Assembly: GCA_010672585.1 (NCBI GenBank) | Contig: JAAHGF010000019.1 | Coordinates: 97,473 to 161,472, forward strand | DNA: 64,000 nt | Direction: 5' to 3' | Source of the DNA: Okeania sp. SIO1I7 | Lineage (GTDB): Bacteria; Cyanobacteriota; Cyanobacteriia; Cyanobacteriales; Microcoleaceae | Shown here: piece by piece, positions 1 to 9,173 of the stretch | Layout of the letters: each line of letters starts with the position of its first letter | Position numbering within the stretch: position 1 is the stretch's first letter | Notes under the pieces: generated by a model | What the model saw: only the letters and a program-made list of their open reading frames with translations | Told to the model about the DNA's origin: nothing | Database searches by the model: none | Made by a program: the position numbers and the translations under genes

Positions 1-211
1 TAATGGCAGCTATTGCGGCCCAGACAAAAACAAGGGATGCAAATGTTAAAGATTTTCCTAAGCTCAAAAACTCAGTTGTAACGGCAATAATTAATCCGTG
101 AAGAATTGACGTTTTCAAAAAAGCTCTTCTGAAACCATTAGTTTGATAATTGCTCACCGTCAAGCCTATAAAAGTTGCCACGAGAGATACAAAAATTAGT
201 GCAACAGCCAT
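1..211 (-). CDS. Membrane protein, N-terminal part (gene runs off the left edge)
   Basis: An open frame of about 70 codons reads leftward from an ATG at 211-209 with no stop before the window edge. A good ribosome binding site (AAAGGAG) lies six bases upstream of the ATG, which fixes the start. The first ~18 residues (MAVALIFVSLVATFIGLTV) form one membrane segment, and a second hydrophobic stretch follows around residues 40-70 after a basic FRRAF loop. This suggests a polytopic inner-membrane protein. It sits directly downstream of two glycosyltransferase genes on the same strand, so a role in glycan assembly or lipid-linked sugar handling is a reasonable inference, but the family cannot be named from this fragment. 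Confidence 0.6.
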   Translation of the reverse strand, partial: MAVALIFVSLVATFIGLTVSNYQTNGFRRAFLKTSILHGLIIAVTTEFLSLGKSLTFASLVFVWAAIAAI

Positions 212-245
212 GATTTACTCCTTTTAATGGAAATATTTGTGCGTA

Positions 246-1064
246 TTATTTCATTGATTTTAATGGATTTTCCTTGCAATAATTCTCTATCAATTCAGGA
301 AGTCGATAAAAAGATGATTTTAAGTTACAAAATAAGTTGAAGCGAAAAATATACCACAAAGCAGCTAAACCATCTTTCAAACCTATCTTTTTGCCTTCTG
401 CATAGGTTCGCCCATAATAGCTTATAGGCACTTCATAAACTGGTAAACCTACCCGAGCTAATTTAGCTATTTTAGCAGTAACTTCAATTTCAAAGCCAAA
501 GCCGTCAGATTTAATTACCATATTACGGATAATTTCACCCCGGAAAGCTTTGTATCCAGTCTCTATATCTGTCATATTCAAATTTGTGAATAAGTTAGAT
601 AAAAATGTTAAAAATTGATTTGCTAAAAAGTGATGAAAATAGAGTACTCTTGCTGCTCGACGGACTAAAAAGCGAGAACCATAAACTGCACCAGATTTAC
701 CTTCCACAAGTGGTTGGATTAACTCGGGAATTTCTCGGGGGTCGTATTCTAGATCGGCATCTTGAACTACGACAATATCACCTTTTGTGTTGAGAAATCC
801 TTTTTTCAGAGCATTTGTTTTGCCTGCATTGCGTTCAGAAACGACTACAGCTACTTTTGGATACTTTTGAGCTAGCTGTTGGATAATTTCTGGAGTTTTA
901 TCTGTTGAACCATCATCCACTATCGCTACTTCTAAGAGGTTAGGCAAATTCATAACTAAGTCAACCACAGTTGCTATAGTTGATTCTTCATTATAAACAG
1001 GTATCACTACTGACAAATAAAGACTTTGATTATCAAAAGCGCGTGCTGTTTTGGAATTAAACAT
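246..1064 (-). CDS. Family 2 glycosyltransferase, dolichol-phosphate-mannose-synthase-like
   Basis: About 272 residues. The GT-A fold signatures are present: the nucleotide-binding strand SVVIPVYNE, VDDGSTDKT, the RNAGK motif, and the QDADLEYDP region carrying the DxD-like metal and nucleotide site, followed by ETGYKAFR typical of DPM1-like enzymes. Such enzymes transfer a sugar from a nucleotide donor to a polyprenyl phosphate at the cytoplasmic membrane face. The frame is open further upstream to 1139, but that would overlap the preceding gene by 65 bases. I prefer the ATG at 1064-1062 (MFNSKT), ten bases after the preceding stop, which gives the usual short lead before the first strand. 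The Shine-Dalgarno sequence is weak, so translational coupling with the upstream gene is likely. The donor and acceptor are unknown. Confidence 0.85.
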   Translation of the reverse strand: MFNSKTARAFDNQSLYLSVVIPVYNEESTIATVVDLVMNLPNLLEVAIVDDGSTDKTPEIIQQLAQKYPKVAVVVSERNAGKTNALKKGFLNTKGDIVVVQDADLEYDPREIPELIQPLVEGKSGAVYGSRFLVRRAARVLYFHHFLANQFLTFLSNLFTNLNMTDIETGYKAFRGEIIRNMVIKSDGFGFEIEVTAKIAKLARVGLPVYEVPISYYGRTYAEGKKIGLKDGLAALWYIFRFNLFCNLKSSFYRLPELIENYCKENPLKSMK

Positions 1065-1074
1065 TTTAGCTATT

Positions 1075-3879
1075 TTAAACTTCTTTGATTTGAACAGAAG
1101 CAATATTTTTAAGTTGTGTAATTGCCTCTTCATTCTCATGTTCCAACTTAATCCAACCTTGCAATTGAGGAATTAAAGCAGACCACTGTATTTGACTCAA
1201 CTCCCCAACTAAAACAATTTCTGGTCCCTCATCTACCTCTAATTCTTCCTCCATTAACAAGTTCATTGCCACACTAGATAAAATTAAATCTGCCTCTTCA
1301 GCAGAAATATTGCTGTTATCTACTAATAGAGTCACCTTAGCTCTATCTGGATGAGTCACCAGACTTTTAATTGCTTCTTGTAATTCTAATCCCACTGTTT
1401 CTACTGGTTGCGACCAATCTGGGAATATAATTAAATTGACATCCTTGAGACTTAAACGCTCTAAAGTTGCCTTTATTAAAGTCGAACTCATAATATCAGC
1501 CATTTTACCCCAAGAGAACTTTTTAACTTGTACCAAACCAGCAGCAATTAAGGAGTTACGCACTTTTGGCTTTTGCACTTCACACAACGCATCCGTTAAA
1601 CCATCAACATCATTAGCATCAACATATATAGCAGTTTCCCCTGCAACTTCAGGAATAGAAGCATTGGCACAAGTAATGACCGGACAACCACAAGCTAATG
1701 CTTCGGCGATGGGCATCCCAAAACCTTCGTATAAAGAAGGATAAACTAAAGCCACTGCACCAGAATAAGCGACTTTTAGTTCCTCATCGCTGAGTATCAG
1801 TGAATGTACGACAGTGCCAGTAGCATATTCTCTGTATTCGTTAGCTAGAGTGATACCACTACCCGTGCAGACTATTTCAAATCCTTGTATACTGTGAAGT
1901 TGCGAAAAAGCTCGGAAAAATAAAATAGCGTTTTTATAGTTACCACCAGCACCTACCAAAAGAAAATAGGGTTTGCTGATACCGTATTTATATTTAAAGG
2001 TGCTTATTTCTGTTGCCGTAGCTGGAGTAAAAATGGGAGAAACACCGCAATGAGCTACAGTAACTTCATCTTTAATATCTGGGAAAAACTTGACTAGATC
2101 GCTAGCGGTACTTTCTGATATCGAGATGTAGGAAGAAGCATGACTAATAGCGTGATGTTTTTCTCGCCACATGGGTTCATTGAAATTTGCCCCCAATACT
2201 TCCGGAATCATATCATAAGCCATAAATACTGAGGGTGTTGATATGGGAGTTGTGTAGTAAGTGGAGATGAATAAATCTGCTCCTTCTTCGTCGCAGACTT
2301 GTTGGAGCATTTGCTTGTCAGCATCGGTGTTGTCGTAGTTATATGCTGGAATTTGACGATACCTAATGCCTGGTATTTTGGGGGAAGTGTTGGCGCGATC
2401 AAGTACAATTATATGGGTAGCAAATTCTGTTTTTGTCCATTGTTCGAGGAGCGATCGCCACACGCGAGCAATTCCCGTGCTGTAAAGTTGGAAAAATACA
2501 CCATCAATAATAATTTTGGGAGATGATGAGTAATACTTTTGGATATAAATTTGTCGATTACGAGCGTGCAAAGCTAGTTGATCTATTCGTCCATCTCGAC
2601 CTGTAGTATTTGTCAAGTGACGGATATAGCTTTTTATATCAGGAACAGCTGTAATTGAGTAGCCAGCTAGTCTAGCCTTATGACATAAATCCACATCATC
2701 CCAGTAACCTAACCCATAATCTTCAGACCACCCTCCAATTGCTTGTAATAACGATTTTTTGATGCACAATGCCCAACCTTCGACATATAATTCACCCAAT
2801 TCACTTTGTACATAACCTGGGCCAGCTAAACCTTGTCCTGCTAGTTTGCATAAGTTTTTTACATATGGTTTTAAAATTTCTACGTCATTATTCAAGTGGA
2901 GAATATAATCTCCTGTTGCTATCTCAATACCTTGGTTATTTGCTGTAGCAAATCCCAAATTTTTCTCATTTCGGATCAGTTTTATATCGTATTTTTGACA
3001 AAACTCTTTTAAAGCTTGCTTTGTTTTTAAACCACTACCATTATCAATAAAAATTATTTCACTTTCTTGAATATTTTTTATATTGGTTTCCCATAGTTCT
3101 AATAGCTCTCCATGATCCCACCAAGGAACAATTATAGTAGCATTATATTGTTTATTAAATTTATTGGCTTTATTGCTATCTTCAGGACGATAAGTACCTA
3201 CAAAAAGAATCTGATTTGCAAATAACTCTCTAAAAGTTTCGTATGGAACTTCTTTGATAATGAGGTTACCTAAACGGATATCCTGAATTTTGCCTTGATG
3301 TAGTTGATAAAATTGTTGTCCTCCTAGATAAGTTACTGACTCACATACAACCTGAGCCTGGTTAAGAAGCGAAATAAATTCTTTTTTAGTAAAAAATCGC
3401 AGGTGTGTTTGATCGAGAATACCTTCAGTTTGATATTCCCAAGAACCTTCTTCAGCTAAATTTTTGATTAGTGGTAAGTTGCGAATATTAGGAATACTGG
3501 CTATTACTGTTCCTTCAGGCTTCAGAAAGTCACAGTATTCGCTCATTAACTTCCAAGGATCAATTAGATGTTCGAGAATATCTGCAAATATAATACAATC
3601 GAATTCTCCTTTTTCAAATGGGGCATCAAACTTTTCTATATCTGTTTGATACGCAGCATCAAGATTATATTGTGCGTGATAAATAGCCTCCTGATTTAGC
3701 TCTATTCCTACAACAAAACGCCTTTTATCTTGTTGTTTTAACGCTTGACCTAAAACTCCTGCTCCACAACCTACATCTAAAATCTTTAGCGCATCTGATG
3801 GCACAACTGACACGATTTCTTGACGTAGATGACGATAATATTGTGGTAGTTCATTAAAGGGTTTCATAAACAATTTCAC
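1075..3879 (-). CDS. Three-domain methyltransferase-GT2-GT4 glycan enzyme
   Basis: 934 residues. Residues ~1-200 are a class I SAM methyltransferase (motif I ILDVGCGAGVLG near 33-45, then FADILEH and a CP-less acidic core). Residues ~245-480 are a GT2 domain (IVPWWDHGELLELW, IDNGSG, NEKNLGFATANNQG, LNNDVEI as the DxD region, and WDDVDLCHK). Residues ~490-830 are a GT4 GT-B domain (YFLLVGAGGNYKN; the phosphate-binding YPSLYEGFGMPIAEAL loop). The last ~100 residues are an acidic tail with no recognised motif. Multi-domain GT2/GT4 proteins of this kind usually build rhamnan-type O-antigen or S-layer glycans. The start has no strong Shine-Dalgarno sequence. It forms an operon with the GT2 gene ten bases downstream. 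Which sugar is added and which hydroxyl is methylated cannot be told. Confidence 0.85.
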   Translation of the reverse strand: MKLFMKPFNELPQYYRHLRQEIVSVVPSDALKILDVGCGAGVLGQALKQQDKRRFVVGIELNQEAIYHAQYNLDAAYQTDIEKFDAPFEKGEFDCIIFADILEHLIDPWKLMSEYCDFLKPEGTVIASIPNIRNLPLIKNLAEEGSWEYQTEGILDQTHLRFFTKKEFISLLNQAQVVCESVTYLGGQQFYQLHQGKIQDIRLGNLIIKEVPYETFRELFANQILFVGTYRPEDSNKANKFNKQYNATIIVPWWDHGELLELWETNIKNIQESEIIFIDNGSGLKTKQALKEFCQKYDIKLIRNEKNLGFATANNQGIEIATGDYILHLNNDVEILKPYVKNLCKLAGQGLAGPGYVQSELGELYVEGWALCIKKSLLQAIGGWSEDYGLGYWDDVDLCHKARLAGYSITAVPDIKSYIRHLTNTTGRDGRIDQLALHARNRQIYIQKYYSSSPKIIIDGVFFQLYSTGIARVWRSLLEQWTKTEFATHIIVLDRANTSPKIPGIRYRQIPAYNYDNTDADKQMLQQVCDEEGADLFISTYYTTPISTPSVFMAYDMIPEVLGANFNEPMWREKHHAISHASSYISISESTASDLVKFFPDIKDEVTVAHCGVSPIFTPATATEISTFKYKYGISKPYFLLVGAGGNYKNAILFFRAFSQLHSIQGFEIVCTGSGITLANEYREYATGTVVHSLILSDEELKVAYSGAVALVYPSLYEGFGMPIAEALACGCPVITCANASIPEVAGETAIYVDANDVDGLTDALCEVQKPKVRNSLIAAGLVQVKKFSWGKMADIMSSTLIKATLERLSLKDVNLIIFPDWSQPVETVGLELQEAIKSLVTHPDRAKVTLLVDNSNISAEEADLILSSVAMNLLMEEELEVDEGPEIVLVGELSQIQWSALIPQLQGWIKLEHENEEAITQLKNIASVQIKEV

Positions 3880-4246
3880 CTTCTTTATTTTCTATAAATC
3901 AAAAATTAAAAAAACATTGGAAAATCTAGCTTATCACTACTATTAACCCACATTCCGCACCACAAAATGTAGCATAGAAGAAGAAGTCAGTCCTCAGAAC
4001 TCAAGAGTCAGAATTTAGAAGAAAATCATAGCTGCTGTGATTGAGTAAACAATCAAGCAAGTATTTATGCTTAATTGTTTACTCGGAATTTGATGAACGA
4101 AAAAAGTAAAAAAGTTAAGTCCTCTTTTATTGCCTAAAGATTAAAAACCCAATATCCTCAATTCTTCCCCATTTGCCTACAAAAGCGATCGCCCCTCACT
4201 CAAGCAACCTCTATAATAATCCCACAACCCCAACCAACTGACCCAA
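3880..4246. other. Divergent intergenic region with a long hairpin
   Basis: This 367-bp spacer lies between two divergently oriented glycosyltransferase genes, so it must hold promoters for both. No consensus promoter stands out. Its main feature is a hairpin at 4043-4084, listed separately. Near 4187 there is one HIP1-type GCGATCGC. Confidence 0.6.
4043..4084. repeat. 16-bp imperfect inverted repeat (hairpin)
   Basis: GAGTAAACAATCAAGC at 4043-4058 pairs with GCTTAATTGTTTACTC at 4069-4084, with one mismatch and a 10-base loop. No T-run follows on either side, and it lies between divergent genes, so it is not a convergent terminator. It could be an operator or the remnant of a palindromic element. 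Confidence 0.65.
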
Positions 4247-7200
4247 ATGGACTACCAACAATTTATCCAACAACTTCCCACTCTATACCAAAACTGGGGC
4301 AACAACTCTCTTCAACTCAAATCAGACCAATGGCCAAAAATACTAACCCCTGAACCCAACATCAACACCCTCAACCTCATGCAGCTACTTAACCATGCTG
4401 TAGAACACACAGAAACAGATGAGATTTACTGTGAAATAGGTACTACCCAAGGTCTAACTTTAATCGGAGCATTATCGACACACCCTGAAAAAATGGCCTA
4501 TGCAGTTAATAACTTTTCTAATTTTGATTCTACTGGAGAGCTACAACAAGAACTATTAGAAAATTTACAACTATTTAACCTCGAATCACAGGTCTTTTTT
4601 TGTGACCAAGATTTTGAAGAATTTTTATTAGAATTACGAGATGTAGAAACAGAAAATAATATTGGTGTCTATTTCTATAATGGCTCTCCTGACTATCGCT
4701 CTGTACTGTTAGGATTAATGTTAATTAAGCCTTTTTTAGCCAAGGAAGCATTAGTGGTTATTAATAATGCTAATAAAAGTCTAGTACAGCAAGCTTATTG
4801 GGATTTAATGGCTAGTTTTCCTGAATACAAAATATTATCAGATTTACCAAATTTTGCACAAATAAATCACTTATTTGGCAATGGAATTCAACTCTTAAGT
4901 TTTGACAGTCAGAGAAATCATAATTATTCACCATCTACAATTATTAATAGCCGTCAAAAAAATGTCGTTACAGCTATTTCTAATCTACAAAAATGGGAAG
5001 TAGAATCATCTTGGCAATTATTCTATGAAGAAGCAATATATTTACACCAACAACAGCAATGGCAACTAGCAGAAAAAAAATATCAAGAATTATTATTATG
5101 GCAACCTAATAATCCTTTGGTTTGGTTACAATTAGGAGTGCTTTATTATCAAACAGAAAATTATCAAAAGTCTATTTCAGGCATATCTAAATCTTTAGAA
5201 ATAGAACCATCAAGTTATGGATATTACTATCTGGGTTTAGGATTAGAAAAAATTAGTCAAATAGAACAAGCGATCGCCTCTTATCAACAAGCAATTAAAC
5301 TAGATACTAACTTCATTGATGCTTATAATAATTTAGGCAATATCCTCAAGACAAAGGGTGAATTTGAGCAAGCCGAAACTATTTATCGTCAAGCCATTTC
5401 TATTAACCCCAATCATTGGGGTAGCTATCTTAATTTAGGTAATCTGATGCTTGAACAAAATCGGGCTGAAGAGGCGATCGCTAATTACGAAAAAGCACTA
5501 CAGATTAATCCCCAAAATCCAGATATTGCCAATAATCTCAACATTGCTAAAGCCGTAAAAAACAATCCTGCTCCCACATTATTAAACTGGGGGCGAAGGC
5601 TTCAACAATTAGGCAAATATGAAGCAGCAATTAAAGAATATCGTCAATATTTAGAACTCAAACAAACAGAAGTTCAAATCTATCTTTTTCTCTCAGAATG
5701 TTATCAACAACTAGACCAAAAACAAGCAGCTATAAATATTCTCCAAGAAGGTACGAAAATATGCCCTAATTCAGGACAGCTACATTTTACTTTAATTATG
5801 ATGTTGTTACAAAGTGGCAAAACTGAACAAGCCATATCTCAGGCAGAAAAAGCTTTGCAAAACTTGCCAAAAGATTATATTTTTAAAATCCTAAAACATT
5901 TAATAGTTCCTATTATTTACCATACCCAAGAATCAATTAGCTTTTACCGCCAAAGATTTGAAGTAGAACTACAAAAACTCATACAAACCACCAATTTAGA
6001 AACTGCTGAATCCAAACAAAATGCTATTTTAGGTACTAGCAGAATTACCAATTTTTACTTGGCATATCAAGCTCATAATGTTAGAGACTCTCAAATTACT
6101 TATGGTAATTTTCTCCACAAAATTATGGGGGCTAATTATCCAGAGTGGATTAAACCATTATCAATACCACCTGTTGAAAATAAAATCCGCATCGGCTATA
6201 TTTCCAATTATTTACATTCCTATAGTGGCACTTTGTGGTTGACAGGTTGGTTGCGTTATGCTGACCGCGAAACTTTTGAAATTTACTGTTATTACACTGG
6301 TAATTCTCCCGATTTAATCACAGAAAAATTCCGTCAATATAGTCATAAATTTTATCATATTCCTGGCAATTTACCAGAAGTTTGTCAACAGATATTAAAT
6401 GATAAATTACATATTCTCATCTATCCAGAAATAGGTATGGACCCACCAACAATGCAAACAGCAGCTTTGCGGTTAGCACCCATACAATGTACCGCCTGGG
6501 GACATCCAGTAACTACGGGATTACCTACTATTGATTATTTTATATCCAGCCAGTTAATGGAACCAGAAAATGCTCAAGAACATTACTCAGAAACTTTAGT
6601 TAAATTACCTAATATTGGGGTGGCTTATCCTAAACCTAAAGACATTCCCAACCTGACAAAAAAAAGGGCAGTTCCCCCCTTTCCAAGGGGGGTTAGGGGG
6701 GATAGAAAATTCCAACTACCCGAAGATGGAGTAATTTATTTTTGCTGTCAAGCACCGTTTAAATATTTGCCTCAATACGATTATATTTTCCCGGAAATAG
6801 CTTTGCGGGTTCCCCAAGCAAAATTTGTTTTTCTTAGAGGTACTATATTAATACCTCGCCTAGAAAAAATCTTTGCTTCTAAGGGGCTAAATAGTGAAGA
6901 TTATTGTGTTCATTTGAAGATTCCAGAAAGGTCAGATTATTTGATGTTAAATTTACTTTCAGATATCTTTTTAGATACTTTTACTTGGTCTGGAGGTAAT
7001 ACATCTTTAGAAGCGATCGCTTGTAATTTACCCATAGTAACTTGTCCTGGAGAATTTATGCGCGGTCGTCATGCAGACAGCTTCTTAAAAATGTTGGGAG
7101 TCACAGATACTATTGCTAAAAATGAAGCAGAATATATTGATATTGCTGTTAAATTAGGTTTAGAACCCACTTGGCGAAATGAGATTTCTCACCGCATGAG

Positions 7201-7288
7201 TTTGCGTCATAATTATCTATTTGATGACCGAACTTGTGTCAAGAGTCTTGAAGATTTTTATCAACAAATAGTGCGAGCATCTTGCTAG
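4247..7288 (+). CDS. TPR protein with O-GlcNAc-transferase-like (GT41-type) domain
   Basis: 1013 residues. Residues ~40-230 look like a class I methyltransferase-type fold (YCEIGTTQGLTLIGAL near 61-76). Residues ~260-560 are a run of TPR units. From ~640 to the end is a GT41/SPINDLY-like C-terminal half (IRIGYISNYLHSYSG, LRLAPIQCTAWGHP, YFCCQAPFKYLPQYD, DTFTWSGGNTSLEAI, PGEFMRGRHADSFL). Family members transfer GlcNAc or another sugar to protein Ser/Thr in the cytoplasm, with the TPR part presenting the substrate. Residues ~804-822 are a proline/arginine/glycine-rich insertion encoded by a nucleotide repeat of the intergenic kind (see 6657-6708). No Shine-Dalgarno sequence is obvious. The actual acceptor protein or glycan is unknown. 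Confidence 0.85.
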   Translation: MDYQQFIQQLPTLYQNWGNNSLQLKSDQWPKILTPEPNINTLNLMQLLNHAVEHTETDEIYCEIGTTQGLTLIGALSTHPEKMAYAVNNFSNFDSTGELQQELLENLQLFNLESQVFFCDQDFEEFLLELRDVETENNIGVYFYNGSPDYRSVLLGLMLIKPFLAKEALVVINNANKSLVQQAYWDLMASFPEYKILSDLPNFAQINHLFGNGIQLLSFDSQRNHNYSPSTIINSRQKNVVTAISNLQKWEVESSWQLFYEEAIYLHQQQQWQLAEKKYQELLLWQPNNPLVWLQLGVLYYQTENYQKSISGISKSLEIEPSSYGYYYLGLGLEKISQIEQAIASYQQAIKLDTNFIDAYNNLGNILKTKGEFEQAETIYRQAISINPNHWGSYLNLGNLMLEQNRAEEAIANYEKALQINPQNPDIANNLNIAKAVKNNPAPTLLNWGRRLQQLGKYEAAIKEYRQYLELKQTEVQIYLFLSECYQQLDQKQAAINILQEGTKICPNSGQLHFTLIMMLLQSGKTEQAISQAEKALQNLPKDYIFKILKHLIVPIIYHTQESISFYRQRFEVELQKLIQTTNLETAESKQNAILGTSRITNFYLAYQAHNVRDSQITYGNFLHKIMGANYPEWIKPLSIPPVENKIRIGYISNYLHSYSGTLWLTGWLRYADRETFEIYCYYTGNSPDLITEKFRQYSHKFYHIPGNLPEVCQQILNDKLHILIYPEIGMDPPTMQTAALRLAPIQCTAWGHPVTTGLPTIDYFISSQLMEPENAQEHYSETLVKLPNIGVAYPKPKDIPNLTKKRAVPPFPRGVRGDRKFQLPEDGVIYFCCQAPFKYLPQYDYIFPEIALRVPQAKFVFLRGTILIPRLEKIFASKGLNSEDYCVHLKIPERSDYLMLNLLSDIFLDTFTWSGGNTSLEAIACNLPIVTCPGEFMRGRHADSFLKMLGVTDTIAKNEAEYIDIAVKLGLEPTWRNEISHRMSLRHNYLFDDRTCVKSLEDFYQQIVRASC
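6657..6708 (+). repeat. Intergenic-type palindromic repeat lying in frame inside a gene
   Basis: A G/C-run sequence (GTTCCCCCCTTTCCAAGGGG followed by GGTTAGGGGGGATAG) sits in the GT41-like domain. Similar runs occur outside genes here, for example near 26100, 44705, 55130 and 57655, where CCCTCCCAGGAGGGG is followed by GGTTAGGGG-like sequence. The insertion keeps the frame and adds about 17 residues that break an otherwise family-like alignment between the VKLPNIGVAYP and LPEDGVIYF segments. Confidence 0.65.
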
Positions 7289-7341
7289 CGGTAAATAGGG
7301 GAAGTATTTTACTCGCGGTAAATAGGGGAAGTATTTTACTG
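7288..7341 (+). repeat. Two tandem 27-bp units
   Basis: GCGGTAAATAGGGGAAGTAT plus seven more bases occurs at 7288-7314 and is repeated at 7315-7341. The first unit begins at the last base of the preceding stop codon. The period is a multiple of three, so the plus frame stays open (AVNRGSILL twice), but I see no support for a translated product. Confidence 0.75.
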
Positions 7342-7354
7342 GTGGTTAGGATAA

Positions 7355-7570
7355 TTATTCTCCCTTTTCTCCAACCTCCAACCTCACCTGCTCCAACACC
7401 ACTTTATAATCCTCCCTCTCCGGATACAACCCCACCAATTTCTCCAAAGACTCGATCGCCCCTTCTTTATCCCCCATCTCCAACCGCACTTTAACCAAAC
7501 CTTCCAAAGCATTCACATTTTCAGGCTCCCGCTCCAATACTTTCTCATATCCTTGCGCCAGTTTCTGCAA
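7355..7570 (-). pseudogene. TPR-protein fragment, 5' end missing
   Basis: About 70 codons encode two typical TPR-like helical pairs ([39 protein letters not shown]) ending at a stop. Upstream, the frame is closed by a TGA two codons before the first possible TTG start, and there is no ribosome binding site. This looks like the 3' end of a longer TPR gene whose 5' part has been lost. The break lies at about 7571-7580, right at the downstream end of the TnpB element, so the element probably inserted into or deleted part of the gene. I could not find the missing 5' part on the far side of the element (after ~8790). Confidence 0.6.
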
Positions 7571-7621
7571 CCTGCTTCATAAAACCGATATAAAACGTCA
7601 TAATGAGTTACATTTTAATGT

Positions 7622-8740
7622 TTACTTCCTGCTTCCACCGGAACTGTCGGCAGCACTCCGTCCACAGGCATCAACGGTCAAGCCGACCGCATTTTTTAAA
7701 TTAATACTTGCGTTCAAATCGCGGTCTATAGATATGCCACAATCAGGGCACTCAAAAGTTCTTAGATTTAATGGCATATCTTGAACATGACCACAACTAG
7801 AGCAAGTCTTAGAAGATGGAAAAAATCTGTCTACTACTACTAATTCACAGCCGTACCATTGACACTTATACTCTAGCTGTCGTCTAAACTCATAAAAGCA
7901 CTGTCTACTAATTGATTTGGCTAGCTTGTGGTTAGCTAACATACCGCGAACATTCAAATCTTCAATTACTACACTGCCGTGGTTTTTGGCTAAGTATGTT
8001 GTTAATTTATGAAGTGCATCTTTGCGGATGTTGGCTACTCGTCTATGCAGCCTAGCTATCTTTAATTGTGCTTTTTTCCAGTTAGCTGAACCAATGTTTT
8101 TATTGCGATTAAGGTATTGTAGTCTCGAAAGCTTCGCTTCAAACTTACGGTATGACTTTACACTTTTAAAGACTTTCCCATCACTTAAAGTAGCTAAGGT
8201 TTTTACTCCTAAATCTACACCTACGACATTAGTTGTTTTGGGCGTGGAAGTAGGAGTACATTCAAAAGCTAAACTCAAGTACCAATCACCAGCTTGCCTG
8301 CTAATAGTGATTTTTTGAGTAGTGGCTTCAATTGGTTCATAAGTTTTTACCCAGCCAATAAAAGGTAATTTATGACACCAACCATTTAATTCTATTGGTT
8401 TTCCACAATTATCAATTGTGAAGGAATCAGACTTACCTTTCTTCTTAAATCTTGGATATTTACCTAGACCCTGAAAAAACCTTTTAAATGCTTCACCCAA
8501 GTTAATAAAAGCATATTGATAAACTTTAGATGATAAGTTTTTCATCCAAGGATAAAGTGGTTTTGTGTGATTAGTAAATACTTCTCTAAGCTTACGAGGA
8601 TTGGGTTTGTAACCATCAATGTATGCAGCATTCCACAAACTTAAACCCCAGTTATAACACCAGCGTGAATAGCCTGCGTGTTGAGCCATCAGAGTTTTCT
8701 GTTTATTATTAAGTTTCAGCTTTGTTCTAATGGATTTCAT
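7622..8740 (-). mobile_element. tnpB: TnpB (IS200/IS605-family OrfB), intact RNA-guided nuclease
   Basis: 372 residues, full length for the family. The N-terminal helix-turn-helix-like region (QHAGYSRWCYNWGLSLWN) and the RuvC-like core are complete: D176 in GVDLGVK, E260 in VVIEDLNVRGM and D341 in DRDLNAS. The zinc ribbon is C313/C316 and C331/C334. Family members are DNA endonucleases guided by an RNA (omega-RNA/reRNA) made from the 3' end of the gene plus the transposon right end. No tnpA (Y1 transposase) is nearby, so this is a solitary tnpB element that could only move with help in trans. The right end would lie at about 7571-7621 and the guide would read into the TPR fragment next door. 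Upstream (8741-8800) is a short hairpin-prone left end. Confidence 0.9.
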
Positions 8741-9173
8741 ATATGGGTGAGTGCAGCCTGTATATAAAGTATGCTTTTTCGCACATTATTATATCGTTAT
8801 TCTCTGATTAAGTCAATGCTCCAGTTTTCCCAATTTTAGCCAAAAAGCGATCGCTTAAGCGATACGGATCATTATCACTCCCTAATATTTCGTCCCTTGT
8901 CCCAGAACATTCCTGAAATAAGAGTTTCTTTTCTGGCCAACCTCACTCATTATTATTTTTAATATTTACAATTGTTCAGTAAAGCGATCGCTCTTCCTAT
9001 TTTGTCCAATTATTCTGTTTCTGTCGTTTTCCCCAAACATTTCTCAAATTTTCTGGTATTTCTTTGGAATATTCCACGATATTTTGTCCTTAGTCTCGAT
9101 CAAAAAAGAGGCGATCGCTATTCATCGCCCCTACAATTATTCAATACCGAACCTTCAGTTTAAACTCAATCTC
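8741..9173. other. Spacer between tnpB and gltB
   Basis: The first ~60 bases belong to the left end of the TnpB element and its promoter. The rest carries three HIP1-type GCGATCGC sites (near 8847, 8983 and 9111) and the probable gltB terminator. No credible gene was seen. Confidence 0.5.
9101..9130 (-). terminator. Probable rho-independent terminator of gltB
   Basis: Reading the minus strand, a GGCGAT / ATCGCC stem (9129-9124 with 9115-9110) is followed by TCTTTTTT. It lies about 45 bases past the gltB stop. The stem is short, and part of it is a HIP1 octamer, so the call is moderate. Confidence 0.4.

Noticed and set aside
7282..7494. Plus-strand frame with AVNRGSILL twice and a proline-rich tail
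   Set aside because: It overlaps the end of the TPR/GT41-like gene and is antisense to the TPR fragment, whose codon pattern is convincing.
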